Assembly (NCBI GenBank): GCA_002825515.1
Contig: PJET01000104.1
Span: 1 to 6,484, forward strand
Length of the DNA: 6,484 bases
From: Candidatus Thorarchaeota archaeon MP11T_1
Lineage (GTDB): Archaea > Asgardarchaeota > Thorarchaeia > Thorarchaeales > Thorarchaeaceae
Direction: 5' to 3'
The notes under the pieces were generated by a model. It searched no databases. It was not told the DNA's origin and saw only the letters and a list, made by a program, of their open reading frames with translations. Each line of letters opens with the position of its first letter. Position 1 is the stretch's first letter. Made by a program: the position numbers and the translations under genes. Shown here piece by piece: positions 1 through 6,484 of the stretch.

Positions 1-1
1 A

Positions 2-2998
2 TTCGATTATTTGAGCACACATCAGGCACCAGGGGACCCGCATGCAAGGGTAACAAGTCTACCCCTCCTTGCGTTAGGACTCATCACTGCAAGTGGCACA
101 GGTGCATCAACGACCATGTTGATGAGCAGTTTTGGCACAACTCTTGTAGCTCTTGATGATCGAAATCCGCAGGACTCTGGAATTCATCTTATGATGGGCA
201 TGTTCTCCCTGAAATGGAACAATGAGGACCCTACGAATTTGATGATGTTTGATGTGAAAAGCGAGTTCCATCAGGTGGTTTCAGCGTCACAAACTGTGCC
301 ATATAATCGGTATATTGGCGTGTTGTCTTATAATGATTCAATCTATGTAACATTCTTGGTGGAGGCGTATAATCTAACATCTTATGACACCAAACCCTTG
401 ACAGCTTTCAGAATCACTCCATTCATTCTCAATCTCGGAAGTGAGCCAATTGAGAATGTGAGTCTGTATGTTTCATATTCACTTGACCTATATCTTGATG
501 GTGAAGATGATCATGGTAAGTACGATTTAGATGACCAACAGCTCTTTGCCTATGGTCTCTCTGAGAGCTTCGGTAACTTCTATGTTGGTATGAACTCCAG
601 CATCCCACTTTCTGCTTTCGAAGTTGGCAACTCATCAAACATTGCAAGTCATGTTTCAGACGACAACTTGACTGGATCTACTTTCTTTGATGGAGAGGTT
701 GGACTTGCAATGCAATGGAATTTTGGTACTCTGGAGGTTGATGAGCTAGCCAATGTGACAATAGCCTTAGGATTTGGAGAGAACCGAACCATCCTTGATG
801 CATCAATCGACGCTATGTGGCAGTATGACATTCCATCTGGAGCAGACCAGGGGGACCTCATCGTTGTGGAAGCAGATGTTCCAAGGATAGCAAAGGCAGG
901 TAATACATATCAATCGAAAGCCGTCATAATGAACATAGGACAGGAGAACTCTACGGCCATTGGAGCAATGCTGGTGATTGAAGGATCTGTTGATGATGGA
1001 ACTATGTTTGCCAGATACTTCAACTACGATGTAATCGAACCGTTCAAAGCTAAAGTATTGGTAACAGACTGGCGTCCAGAGACTGAAGGTGTGAGAACCG
1101 CCGCTTGGGCTGTTTCTACTGGTCTAGATCAAATTGTAGCTCTCGTGTCAGACCCAACAGGTCTGATACTCACAGGAGGAGTAGGACTCTTGGATGATTT
1201 CATTATGCGAGATGTCTTTATCATTGACCCAATATCATCAACATCAGTATTTCCAAAACAACTACCATTTGCACCTTTTGACATCCGATTCCCGGCTGAC
1301 TTTGGTCTCTATAGCTTTGTTCTATCAACTACTGAGTCATTAGGAAATCTGACGGTCACAAACCATGGGAATGCCTCAGACTGGGGAAATGTGTCTCTGA
1401 CCTATGCAGACACTATCGAAGGATTCTATGACTTCTCGCTCTTCATACTGGCACCTCCGATTGGTATGGACGGGTATCACAGGTGTGATTATGTGCTTGA
1501 AACTGAGTATGGATGGAGCACCAATATCACACTCGAGCGAGTGTTGCAATATCCTCGTGCGATGATGCTACTCGACACATCACATGGAGGGGGATTTGGA
1601 TCCCTTTTGGGAGATACTGGTGGGTTTGGCGACACAGGGAACCTCACTGGTGGAGATAGTGGAGGAATAGGATTCCCATTGGCGCAGGAGGACACCTCAA
1701 GCGATGAAGATATGCTCACCGGCTTTAGTCTCAATGATCTTGGAAGTCTTGACTCACTCACAGGTCTCTTTGACGCATTTAGAATGACAACATTCTCTGG
1801 ACTGTCAAATATGAAGAAGAGAATGGCAGAGGTAGGCCTCGACCTAGTAGAAACTCCAGGAATGGAGTTAGATTCAGGCTTACTCGCAACATTCTCAACA
1901 GTCTTTATAATAGCACCAACTGAGGAATTCAACCAGACAGAGATTGACACTCTGAGAGAATTCTCATTCAATGGTGGAACCATTGTTGTTCTTGGTGATA
2001 ATGATGACAATGCGAACACAACGATACTCAACCCCATATTGATGGAGTATGGATACCACCTTCATGGAAGCCATAGTGAGGAAAACACCACAGACATCGT
2101 GACTACCAAACCATTAGGGTTGGGATTGGAGAGTATTTGGCTTGGTGGTGGGACCTATATTATGAACAATCAGTCCAACGCCAATGCCCGACTCAATGGA
2201 AACACGGTTATCATGCTGGACACTACTGATCCCGAGATCGCAATCTTTGGTTCTTCGAAGATATTCATGAACAAGAATTTAGTAAAGTGTAATAATAGTA
2301 GGCTACTCGATAACCTGAATGAGTATTTGCTGCGAAACACACTCACCACTTCGACGAGTCTCTCTGAGAATACCACCTACTATCAGGCTGGGAAGAGTGT
2401 CTATGTCAATCTTAAACTGAGAGATTACTATGGAAATCCAGTTGACGATCTGTTTGTTGCGATTGCTTACGAACTCCCGAACGGGAGTCTAGCCTTCTTC
2501 ATTGCTGGTTTTGTTGAGAATGGCCTCTACTCCTCGCAGTTCACACCCAGTTACTGGAGTAAGGCGGGGAGGATTAACGGTATTTTCCTCATTCTTGGTG
2601 ATGAGAACTATGCTATGACCTATGCTAGTGTCAGCTTCTATCTGTACGAGGTCGAACCCCCAACTACACCCCCGCCGCCATTCATGTTTCTGACAATGGC
2701 TGAACTGGCACTCCTAACATCCCTAGGAATTTTCGGGGGACTGATTGGTTACCTCGTGTGGAACCGTCGAAGAATGAGGAAGCGTCTTAGAATTCCTGAG
2801 ATTGAGCCTGAGCTGGTTCGTGAGATAGACAACACACTCAGTGCACTCCTCGCTGCTTTCACACAACTGGAAGAACTCATCCGAAGAGAGGACCTTGATA
2901 GGATCCAGAAGATCGAGGCATTACGTGTGCTCATGCAGGACATTGAACAAGGTCGTAGGATGTTCGACCGAGTGAGCGAAAAGGTAGGAGGTGTGTGA
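2..2998 (+). CDS. Single-pass surface protein with GldG/DUF4350-like domain, Ig-like modules and cytoplasmic coiled coil (5' partial)
   Basis: This probably is the extracellular auxiliary subunit of an ABC system; the exact function is unknown. Numbering from the TTG at 11, residues 50-275 are beta-rich and unassigned, and about 283-370 resemble a CARDB-type module. A second beta module (about 400-515) follows. Residues 517-690 resemble the GATase1-like fold of GldG/DUF4350 proteins: an LDTSHG motif at 521-526, then TVFIIAP, a TEEFNQTEIDTLREF stretch and GGTIVVLGD near 655-663. A Gly/Ser/Asp-rich insertion (about 526-585) interrupts this fold. An Ig-like domain (about 783-880), a Pro/Thr linker, one membrane helix (891-917), an RRRMRKR stop-transfer patch and a helical tail (928-990) end the protein. 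By hand count, 21 N-X-S/T sequons all lie before the helix, so the ectodomain is outside. The frame is open to the left edge and TTG 11 has no Shine-Dalgarno, so the true start is probably upstream. The next gene begins 1 nt after its stop. Confidence 0.85.
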   Translation, partial: FDYLSTHQAPGDPHARVTSLPLLALGLITASGTGASTTMLMSSFGTTLVALDDRNPQDSGIHLMMGMFSLKWNNEDPTNLMMFDVKSEFHQVVSASQTVPYNRYIGVLSYNDSIYVTFLVEAYNLTSYDTKPLTAFRITPFILNLGSEPIENVSLYVSYSLDLYLDGEDDHGKYDLDDQQLFAYGLSESFGNFYVGMNSSIPLSAFEVGNSSNIASHVSDDNLTGSTFFDGEVGLAMQWNFGTLEVDELANVTIALGFGENRTILDASIDAMWQYDIPSGADQGDLIVVEADVPRIAKAGNTYQSKAVIMNIGQENSTAIGAMLVIEGSVDDGTMFARYFNYDVIEPFKAKVLVTDWRPETEGVRTAAWAVSTGLDQIVALVSDPTGLILTGGVGLLDDFIMRDVFIIDPISSTSVFPKQLPFAPFDIRFPADFGLYSFVLSTTESLGNLTVTNHGNASDWGNVSLTYADTIEGFYDFSLFILAPPIGMDGYHRCDYVLETEYGWSTNITLERVLQYPRAMMLLDTSHGGGFGSLLGDTGGFGDTGNLTGGDSGGIGFPLAQEDTSSDEDMLTGFSLNDLGSLDSLTGLFDAFRMTTFSGLSNMKKRMAEVGLDLVETPGMELDSGLLATFSTVFIIAPTEEFNQTEIDTLREFSFNGGTIVVLGDNDDNANTTILNPILMEYGYHLHGSHSEENTTDIVTTKPLGLGLESIWLGGGTYIMNNQSNANARLNGNTVIMLDTTDPEIAIFGSSKIFMNKNLVKCNNSRLLDNLNEYLLRNTLTTSTSLSENTTYYQAGKSVYVNLKLRDYYGNPVDDLFVAIAYELPNGSLAFFIAGFVENGLYSSQFTPSYWSKAGRINGIFLILGDENYAMTYASVSFYLYEVEPPTTPPPPFMFLTMAELALLTSLGIFGGLIGYLVWNRRRMRKRLRIPEIEPELVREIDNTLSALLAAFTQLEELIRREDLDRIQKIEALRVLMQDIEQGRRMFDRVSEKVGGV
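2681..2761 (+). other. Encoded transmembrane helix with stop-transfer charges
   Basis: These bases encode the only convincing membrane-spanning stretch of the first protein, residues 891-917 counted from TTG 11. It starts FMFLTMAELALL and ends GGLIGYLVW. A Pro/Thr linker (PPTTPPPP) precedes it and the basic patch RRRMRKR follows directly, which by the positive-inside rule puts the N-terminal 890 residues outside and the last 75 or so inside. The inside tail is rich in Glu, Arg and Leu and is predicted by eye to be helical or coiled coil. Confidence 0.8.
2987..2991 (+). promoter_or_regulatory. Shine-Dalgarno site of the ABC ATPase gene
   Basis: GGAGG lies inside the last codons of the upstream gene. 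It sits 8 nt before GTG 3000, a normal spacing, whereas the in-frame GTG at 2991 overlaps the site itself and cannot use it. This decides the start in favour of 3000. Confidence 0.7.
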
Positions 2999-2999
2999 T

Positions 3000-3998
3000 G
3001 TGGGAGAAGCTGATGTCAAGGAAACGCATAGAGAGATTGACATCATAGACCTCAAGGTAGCCTTCGGTAAGTTCTACGCACTGAAGGGAGCATCCTTCTT
3101 CGCAAACAAGAAAGAGTTCCTAGGTATCATCGGAGCCTCAGGAGCTGGTAAGACGACTGTACTTAGGGTTCTGACTGGACAGATTGACCCGACTGATGGT
3201 CAGGCTTTTGTCGGTGGATACGATGTCACAAAGAAGTCCAAACTGATCAGCCTACTTGTCGGTTATGTCCCTCAGTTAGAACACCTAAGTCTGTACTATG
3301 ACTTTAACTCACTTCAGAATGCCCAGTTCTTCGGACGTATGTTTGGTCTCAGACCTAAAGAGATAGAGGAACGTGCTCGCAATGTCCTCACGATTCTTGG
3401 TTTTGATGAGGACCTGATAACAAAGAGAGTGGACAGACTCTCAGGTGGGGAACGGAAGAGAGTTTCAATTTGCCTCGGGATGATCCATAACCCCCCTGTG
3501 CTCCTACTCGACGAGCCAACCACTGGACTTGACGCACACCTCAGACATGAGACCCTGAACTACCTGAAGGAGCTCAACTACGAGCTGGGCACCACCATGG
3601 TCATCATCAGCCATGACCTAGAGATTGTTGACTACTGTACACGAGTGTGCCTTCTTGAGGAGGGCGATGTGAGTCAGTTCGGAACCCCAGAGGAACTGAT
3701 CTCAACACTACCAGGACAGGGAGAGAGCATCCGAGTGGTCCTCCATGCGATGACCCAGGAGATCATCAGACGGGTTGACTCACTCCCAGGCGTACAGTTT
3801 ACCGCACAAGCTGGTAGGAATGCAATGAAGCTGTTCATAGATAATCCTAGCGAGCAGATCCTACCAATCATTCACAAACTGAATGAGATGAAAGTACCAT
3901 TTGAAGAGGTCAGTCTCGTGGAGGCCGACTTCTTTGATTATTTCCAGGTGAAACCCTGGAAGCAAATTCCTAGAGAGATAGGAGGAACCGCACCATGA
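3000..3998 (+). CDS. ABC transporter ATP-binding protein (ABC-2/DrrA-like)
   Basis: This is the cytoplasmic ATPase that powers an ABC transporter, most likely an exporter or envelope-remodelling complex; the substrate cannot be read from sequence. From GTG 3000 (332 residues) the motifs are intact and in order: Walker A GASGAGKTT (45-53), Q-loop VPQ (Gln 92), signature LSGGE (147-151), Walker B LLLLDEP-type ending in Asp 171-Glu 172, D-loop GLDA (176-179) and H-loop His 205 in IISHD. Length and motif spacing fit a complete nucleotide-binding domain of about 230 residues. The last 85 or so residues form an alpha/beta extension like the DUF4162 domain of DrrA-type ATPases. The GTG at 2991 would add three residues but overlaps the GGAGG. 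The gene begins 1 nt after the upstream stop and its TGA overlaps the next ATG (ATGA), implying coupled translation. Its permease partner is not in the window. Confidence 0.95.
   Translation: MGEADVKETHREIDIIDLKVAFGKFYALKGASFFANKKEFLGIIGASGAGKTTVLRVLTGQIDPTDGQAFVGGYDVTKKSKLISLLVGYVPQLEHLSLYYDFNSLQNAQFFGRMFGLRPKEIEERARNVLTILGFDEDLITKRVDRLSGGERKRVSICLGMIHNPPVLLLDEPTTGLDAHLRHETLNYLKELNYELGTTMVIISHDLEIVDYCTRVCLLEEGDVSQFGTPEELISTLPGQGESIRVVLHAMTQEIIRRVDSLPGVQFTAQAGRNAMKLFIDNPSEQILPIIHKLNEMKVPFEEVSLVEADFFDYFQVKPWKQIPREIGGTAP
3981..3985 (+). promoter_or_regulatory. Shine-Dalgarno site of the propeller/TSP3 gene
   Basis: GGAGG sits 9 nt before ATG 3995 and lies inside the end of the ATPase gene. It supports ATG 3995 as the start, as does the signal peptide that follows at once. 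Confidence 0.75.
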
Positions 3999-6484
3999 AG
4001 ACCTATCATGTGATCATAGCCCTACTGGTCGTCTGCGCTCTCGCAGGACTGCAGGTCCAGACGACTGACACGGGTCTACAGCCCGTGACAATCACGAGTC
4101 CACAGGTCCAACAGGTTCCACACTCAGTCGCAGAGATTGCACCATTCGACACGGCCATTGTCTGGTCCACCACTACTGGGAGCCAGGTCGTGGATGTTGT
4201 TGTCGATAACTTCGATGCAGACGTACGAGATGAGGTGGCTGTCATCGTTCAGAATGGTTCTTTGTTTCTGTTCGATGACAACAGCGACCTGTTGTGGAGA
4301 CTGAATCTTGGCTCGACACCACACGCACTTGCTTCATTTGATGGCACAGCTGCCACTGGTCAGGAGATGCTCGTAGGAACAGACACGGGCGTCCTCGTGA
4401 TCGGTGCAAACAAGGCTGTTCAGATGAATATGTCGCTCCCAGAGCCGGTGTATGCTGTTGCAGGTGGCAACTTCGATGGCGATGCTTTTGAAGAGGTCGT
4501 TGTGGGCTGTGACGACTTCTATGTCTACACTTTCGAGATTGACACAACTCCACTCTGGAGCTACCTGAGCAATGGCAGGGTACGACTGATGGCGGGTGCG
4601 GACATCGATTCTGATGGTAGGACTGAGATTGCTGTGGCCTCTGAGGGAAGGCGGTTCTCCCTCCTGCAGGACACTGGCGCATTAGTCCACAATGAAATAA
4701 GCGCTACTTCTATCACTGTGCTGACCATGGGAGATATCACAACTGCGGCAAACTGGGATGTGGTCTATGGGAACAGCAATGGAACTCTAAGAGTGTTGTA
4801 CGACACCGGAACTCTTGCGTTCAAGCTTGAGCTTGACAGCAGCATCTCTGCTCTTGCGGTAGGAGACCTCGTCACAGGTGGGAGGCATGAGTTCGCTCTG
4901 GGTACTGCTTCAAATCAGTTGAGAATATACTCCTCTGCAGGAGTCCTTTCGTGGAACAAGACCTTGACTGGTCAGGCTAACGACATACGTTTCCCTAACA
5001 TCGGAGCCATTACAAACGCGCAGGTTCTCGTCGGTATTCCTAACACCCTCAGGCTCTACAACTCAACGGGCTGGCTTATCAGCTCTGTTGCCTCCACCGG
5101 ATTCACTGGAGCATTGAGCTTTGGAGACCTCGACAACTTCGGTGGGGAGGAGTATGTCTTCGGGACCAATGGAGGTGCAGTCTCGGCGTATGGTCGCGAT
5201 TTTGACAAGGACCAACTCGCTGACGCCCGTGAGATACTCATTGAGGGCACCTTTTACGACGACTCGGACTCGGACAACGATAACCTCAACGATGGTCAGG
5301 AAGTACTCACCTATGGCACTAATCCCCTTGCTGCTGATACTGATGGGGATAAACTCTCTGATTTCGCCGAGGTCAGGACACATGGTACTGATCCCAACGA
5401 ACCTGATAGTGATTCGGATAAACTGACTGATTGGCAGGAGGTCTATCTCGGTACTAATCCGAATCAGGCAGACACAGACGGAGACTCACTAACGGACTAC
5501 GAAGAGAACAATGTGACTCTAACGCTGCCCACTGACCCTGATAGTGACTCAGATGATATCAACGATGCACAGGACGACAATGATGGCGATGGGCTAACTA
5601 ACATCCAAGAGGTCCGTCTGTCAAAGACCGACCCCAATGATGTTGACACTGATGGGGATACAATATCTGACTATTACGATGACCAAGATGGGGACAACCT
5701 CGCAAACTGGAAAGAGATTCAGATCGGGACCGGACTCTACGACCCAGACAGCGATGATGACTTGCTAAACGATGGATATGAGGTGAAGACCAGCAAGACT
5801 TCTCCCCTCAACGAGGACACTGATGGAGACTTGCTCACAGATTACGAAGAAGTGGTGATTGTCCACTCAGACCCTCTCAAGGCGGATGGGGATGAGGATG
5901 GATTATCAGACTATGATGAATATGTGGTCTATGGCACAGGCGTGTTTGACAGTGACAGCGACGATGATAACCTCAGTGGTGAAGAGGTGAACACCTACTT
6001 CACAGACCCTCTGAACAATGATACTGACTCGGATAATATCGCTGATGGTCTCGAGGTTGATTTCTGGGGCTCAGACCCCAACTCTGCTGACACAGACCTT
6101 GACAATCTCGATGACTATGCTGAGTGTTATGTCTGGTTTACCAATGTCACAAACAGTGACACAGACGGTGACACATTAGGAGATGGATTAGAGGTTCTAA
6201 CCTATGGTACAAACGCCACGCTCGTGGACACAGACTTTGACCTGATTCGAGACCCTGATGAAGTGAAGTACTTGGGTAGTGGTTGGGACCCGACCAATCC
6301 TAACACATTCGATGCGGGTACGTTGGATGGAAACTGGGACTTTGACGGAGACCGGTTGACAAACTATCAGGAAATCTATCTGACGCGGACAAATCCCACA
6401 TTGATGGATTCGGGAGGGTTACCTCTCACTGACGACCTTGAGGACAGTGACTTGGATTTATTGAACAACTATGACGAGTTGTAT
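3995..6484 (+). CDS. Secreted beta-propeller protein with thrombospondin type 3-like calcium-binding repeats (3' partial)
   Basis: The frame is open from ATG 3995 to the window edge (830 codons, no stop), so the C-terminus is missing. Residues 1-20 form a signal peptide (MKTYH, then hydrophobic VIIALLVVCALAGL). After a Thr/Gln-rich linker, residues 48-400 contain eight repeats of about 44 residues resembling FG-GAP/VCBS-type propeller blades. Blades 1, 3 and 4 keep acidic loops such as DNFDADVRDE, GNFDGDAFEE and ADIDSDGRTE, typical of calcium-binding FG-GAP loops. From residue 402 to the edge runs a chain of acidic DxDxDxLxDxxE repeats of the thrombospondin type 3 kind, expected to bind calcium and form a rigid stalk. 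Eight N-X-S/T sequons are present. A role in adhesion or as a surface stalk is inferred from the domains. A C-terminal membrane or cell-wall anchor would lie beyond the window. The ATG overlaps the stop of the ABC ATPase gene, so the two are probably co-translated. Confidence 0.92.
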   Translation, partial: MKTYHVIIALLVVCALAGLQVQTTDTGLQPVTITSPQVQQVPHSVAEIAPFDTAIVWSTTTGSQVVDVVVDNFDADVRDEVAVIVQNGSLFLFDDNSDLLWRLNLGSTPHALASFDGTAATGQEMLVGTDTGVLVIGANKAVQMNMSLPEPVYAVAGGNFDGDAFEEVVVGCDDFYVYTFEIDTTPLWSYLSNGRVRLMAGADIDSDGRTEIAVASEGRRFSLLQDTGALVHNEISATSITVLTMGDITTAANWDVVYGNSNGTLRVLYDTGTLAFKLELDSSISALAVGDLVTGGRHEFALGTASNQLRIYSSAGVLSWNKTLTGQANDIRFPNIGAITNAQVLVGIPNTLRLYNSTGWLISSVASTGFTGALSFGDLDNFGGEEYVFGTNGGAVSAYGRDFDKDQLADAREILIEGTFYDDSDSDNDNLNDGQEVLTYGTNPLAADTDGDKLSDFAEVRTHGTDPNEPDSDSDKLTDWQEVYLGTNPNQADTDGDSLTDYEENNVTLTLPTDPDSDSDDINDAQDDNDGDGLTNIQEVRLSKTDPNDVDTDGDTISDYYDDQDGDNLANWKEIQIGTGLYDPDSDDDLLNDGYEVKTSKTSPLNEDTDGDLLTDYEEVVIVHSDPLKADGDEDGLSDYDEYVVYGTGVFDSDSDDDNLSGEEVNTYFTDPLNNDTDSDNIADGLEVDFWGSDPNSADTDLDNLDDYAECYVWFTNVTNSDTDGDTLGDGLEVLTYGTNATLVDTDFDLIRDPDEVKYLGSGWDPTNPNTFDAGTLDGNWDFDGDRLTNYQEIYLTRTNPTLMDSGGLPLTDDLEDSDLDLLNNYDELY
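4184..5194 (+). repeat. Eight FG-GAP/VCBS-like propeller blade repeats (protein level)
   Basis: The blades begin near residues 64, 108, 151, 195, 239, 284, 328 and 371 of the secreted protein, a spacing of 43-45 residues. Each runs roughly: hydrophobic strand, G-D/N-F/I/L-D loop, an E/D-hydrophobic-G-T strand (for example EVVVGCDD, EFALGTAS, QVLVGIPN), then a strand like LRIYSSAG and often a Trp strand (LLWRL, PLWSY, VLSWN). The last repeat ends at SAYG and lacks the Trp strand, while AIVWSTTTG near residue 54, before blade 1, could supply it. Confidence 0.75.
5198..6484 (+). repeat. Thrombospondin type 3-like Ca2+-binding repeat array (19 copies, runs off the window)
   Basis: The motif DxDxDxLxDxxE starts at residues 402, 425, 448, 471, 493, 516, 528, 551, 563, 585, 608, 631, 654, 676, 699, 722, 745, 782 and 817. 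Spacing is 22-23 residues, with two 12-residue doublets (516/528 and 551/563) and two wide gaps of 37 and 35 at the end. Between motifs a YGTNP or similar turn recurs (TYGTNP, YLGTNP, HGTDP, WGSDP). The copy at 654 has lost one residue. Synonymous codons differ among copies (for example DTDGD), so the repeats are kept as protein, not as recent DNA duplications. Confidence 0.9.

Noticed and set aside
1489..2037. 182-codon open frame on the - strand
   Set aside because: It lies inside the first gene, is Ser/Pro-rich and has no recognisable motif. The + frame over it carries a coherent domain and sequons, so this is a shadow frame.
2998..3048. ATG at 2998 overlapping the stop of the first gene as a start for the ATPase
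   Set aside because: It is out of frame with the ATPase and meets a stop after 16 codons. GTG 3000 has proper spacing from GGAGG.
4004..4048. Possible lipoprotein signal (LVVC) in the secreted propeller protein
   Set aside because: The position before Cys 14 is Val, where a lipobox needs Gly, Ala or Ser, and the Cys sits within the hydrophobic core. An ordinary signal peptide fits better.
4242..4682. 146-codon open frame on the - strand
   Set aside because: Its Gln/His/Arg-rich product is typical of antisense translation of an acidic coding region, and the + strand has propeller blades here.
5121..5426. 101-codon open frame on the + strand inside the TSP3 gene
   Set aside because: It is a different frame from the repeat-bearing one and its Thr/Ser-rich product follows from the repetitive acidic codons. 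The long frame from 3995 explains the region.
5336..5660. Identical 13-nt stretches (ACTGATGGGGATA at 5339 and 5648) as a DNA repeat or CRISPR-like element
   Set aside because: They encode the same TSP3 motif, sit in frame, and have no constant-length spacers. They follow from the protein repeat.

Overview
The window is gene-dense and reads entirely on the + strand. It holds three tightly packed genes that look like the middle of one operon, with both outer genes cut by the window edges. There is no intergenic space, so no promoter, terminator or RNA gene is visible.

The source is most likely an archaeon. The first and third proteins look secreted or surface-anchored and are rich in N-glycosylation sequons. 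The first ends in Ig-like domain, Pro/Thr linker, one membrane helix and a charged cytoplasmic coiled coil, a layout common in archaeal surface proteins. Ribosome binding sites are GGAGG, and GTG is probably used as a start. The overall style resembles Asgard archaea (for example Thorarchaeia) or a related uncultured lineage, but this is an inference from style; no marker gene is present.

Layout: (1) positions 2-2998, a large extracellular single-pass protein, open at its 5' end. It has CARDB/Ig-like modules, a GldG/DUF4350-type class I glutamine-amidotransferase-like fold carrying a Gly-rich insertion, another Ig-like domain, one transmembrane helix and a cytoplasmic coiled-coil tail. (2) Positions 3000-3998, a complete ABC-2-type transporter ATPase with a C-terminal extension of the DrrA/DUF4162 kind. 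(3) Positions 3995-6484, a secreted protein open at the 3' end, with a signal peptide, an eight-repeat FG-GAP/VCBS-like beta-propeller, and a long array of thrombospondin type 3-like calcium-binding repeats that runs off the window.

The genes are translationally coupled: the first junction has a 1-nt gap, the second an ATGA overlap, and each has its own GGAGG. A GldG-like auxiliary protein beside an ABC ATPase recalls the GldA-GldF-GldG arrangement, but no multi-pass permease lies in the window. It should lie just outside if this is a working transporter. A plausible reading, not proven, is an envelope ABC system whose large ectodomain works with a co-expressed calcium-stabilised surface protein.
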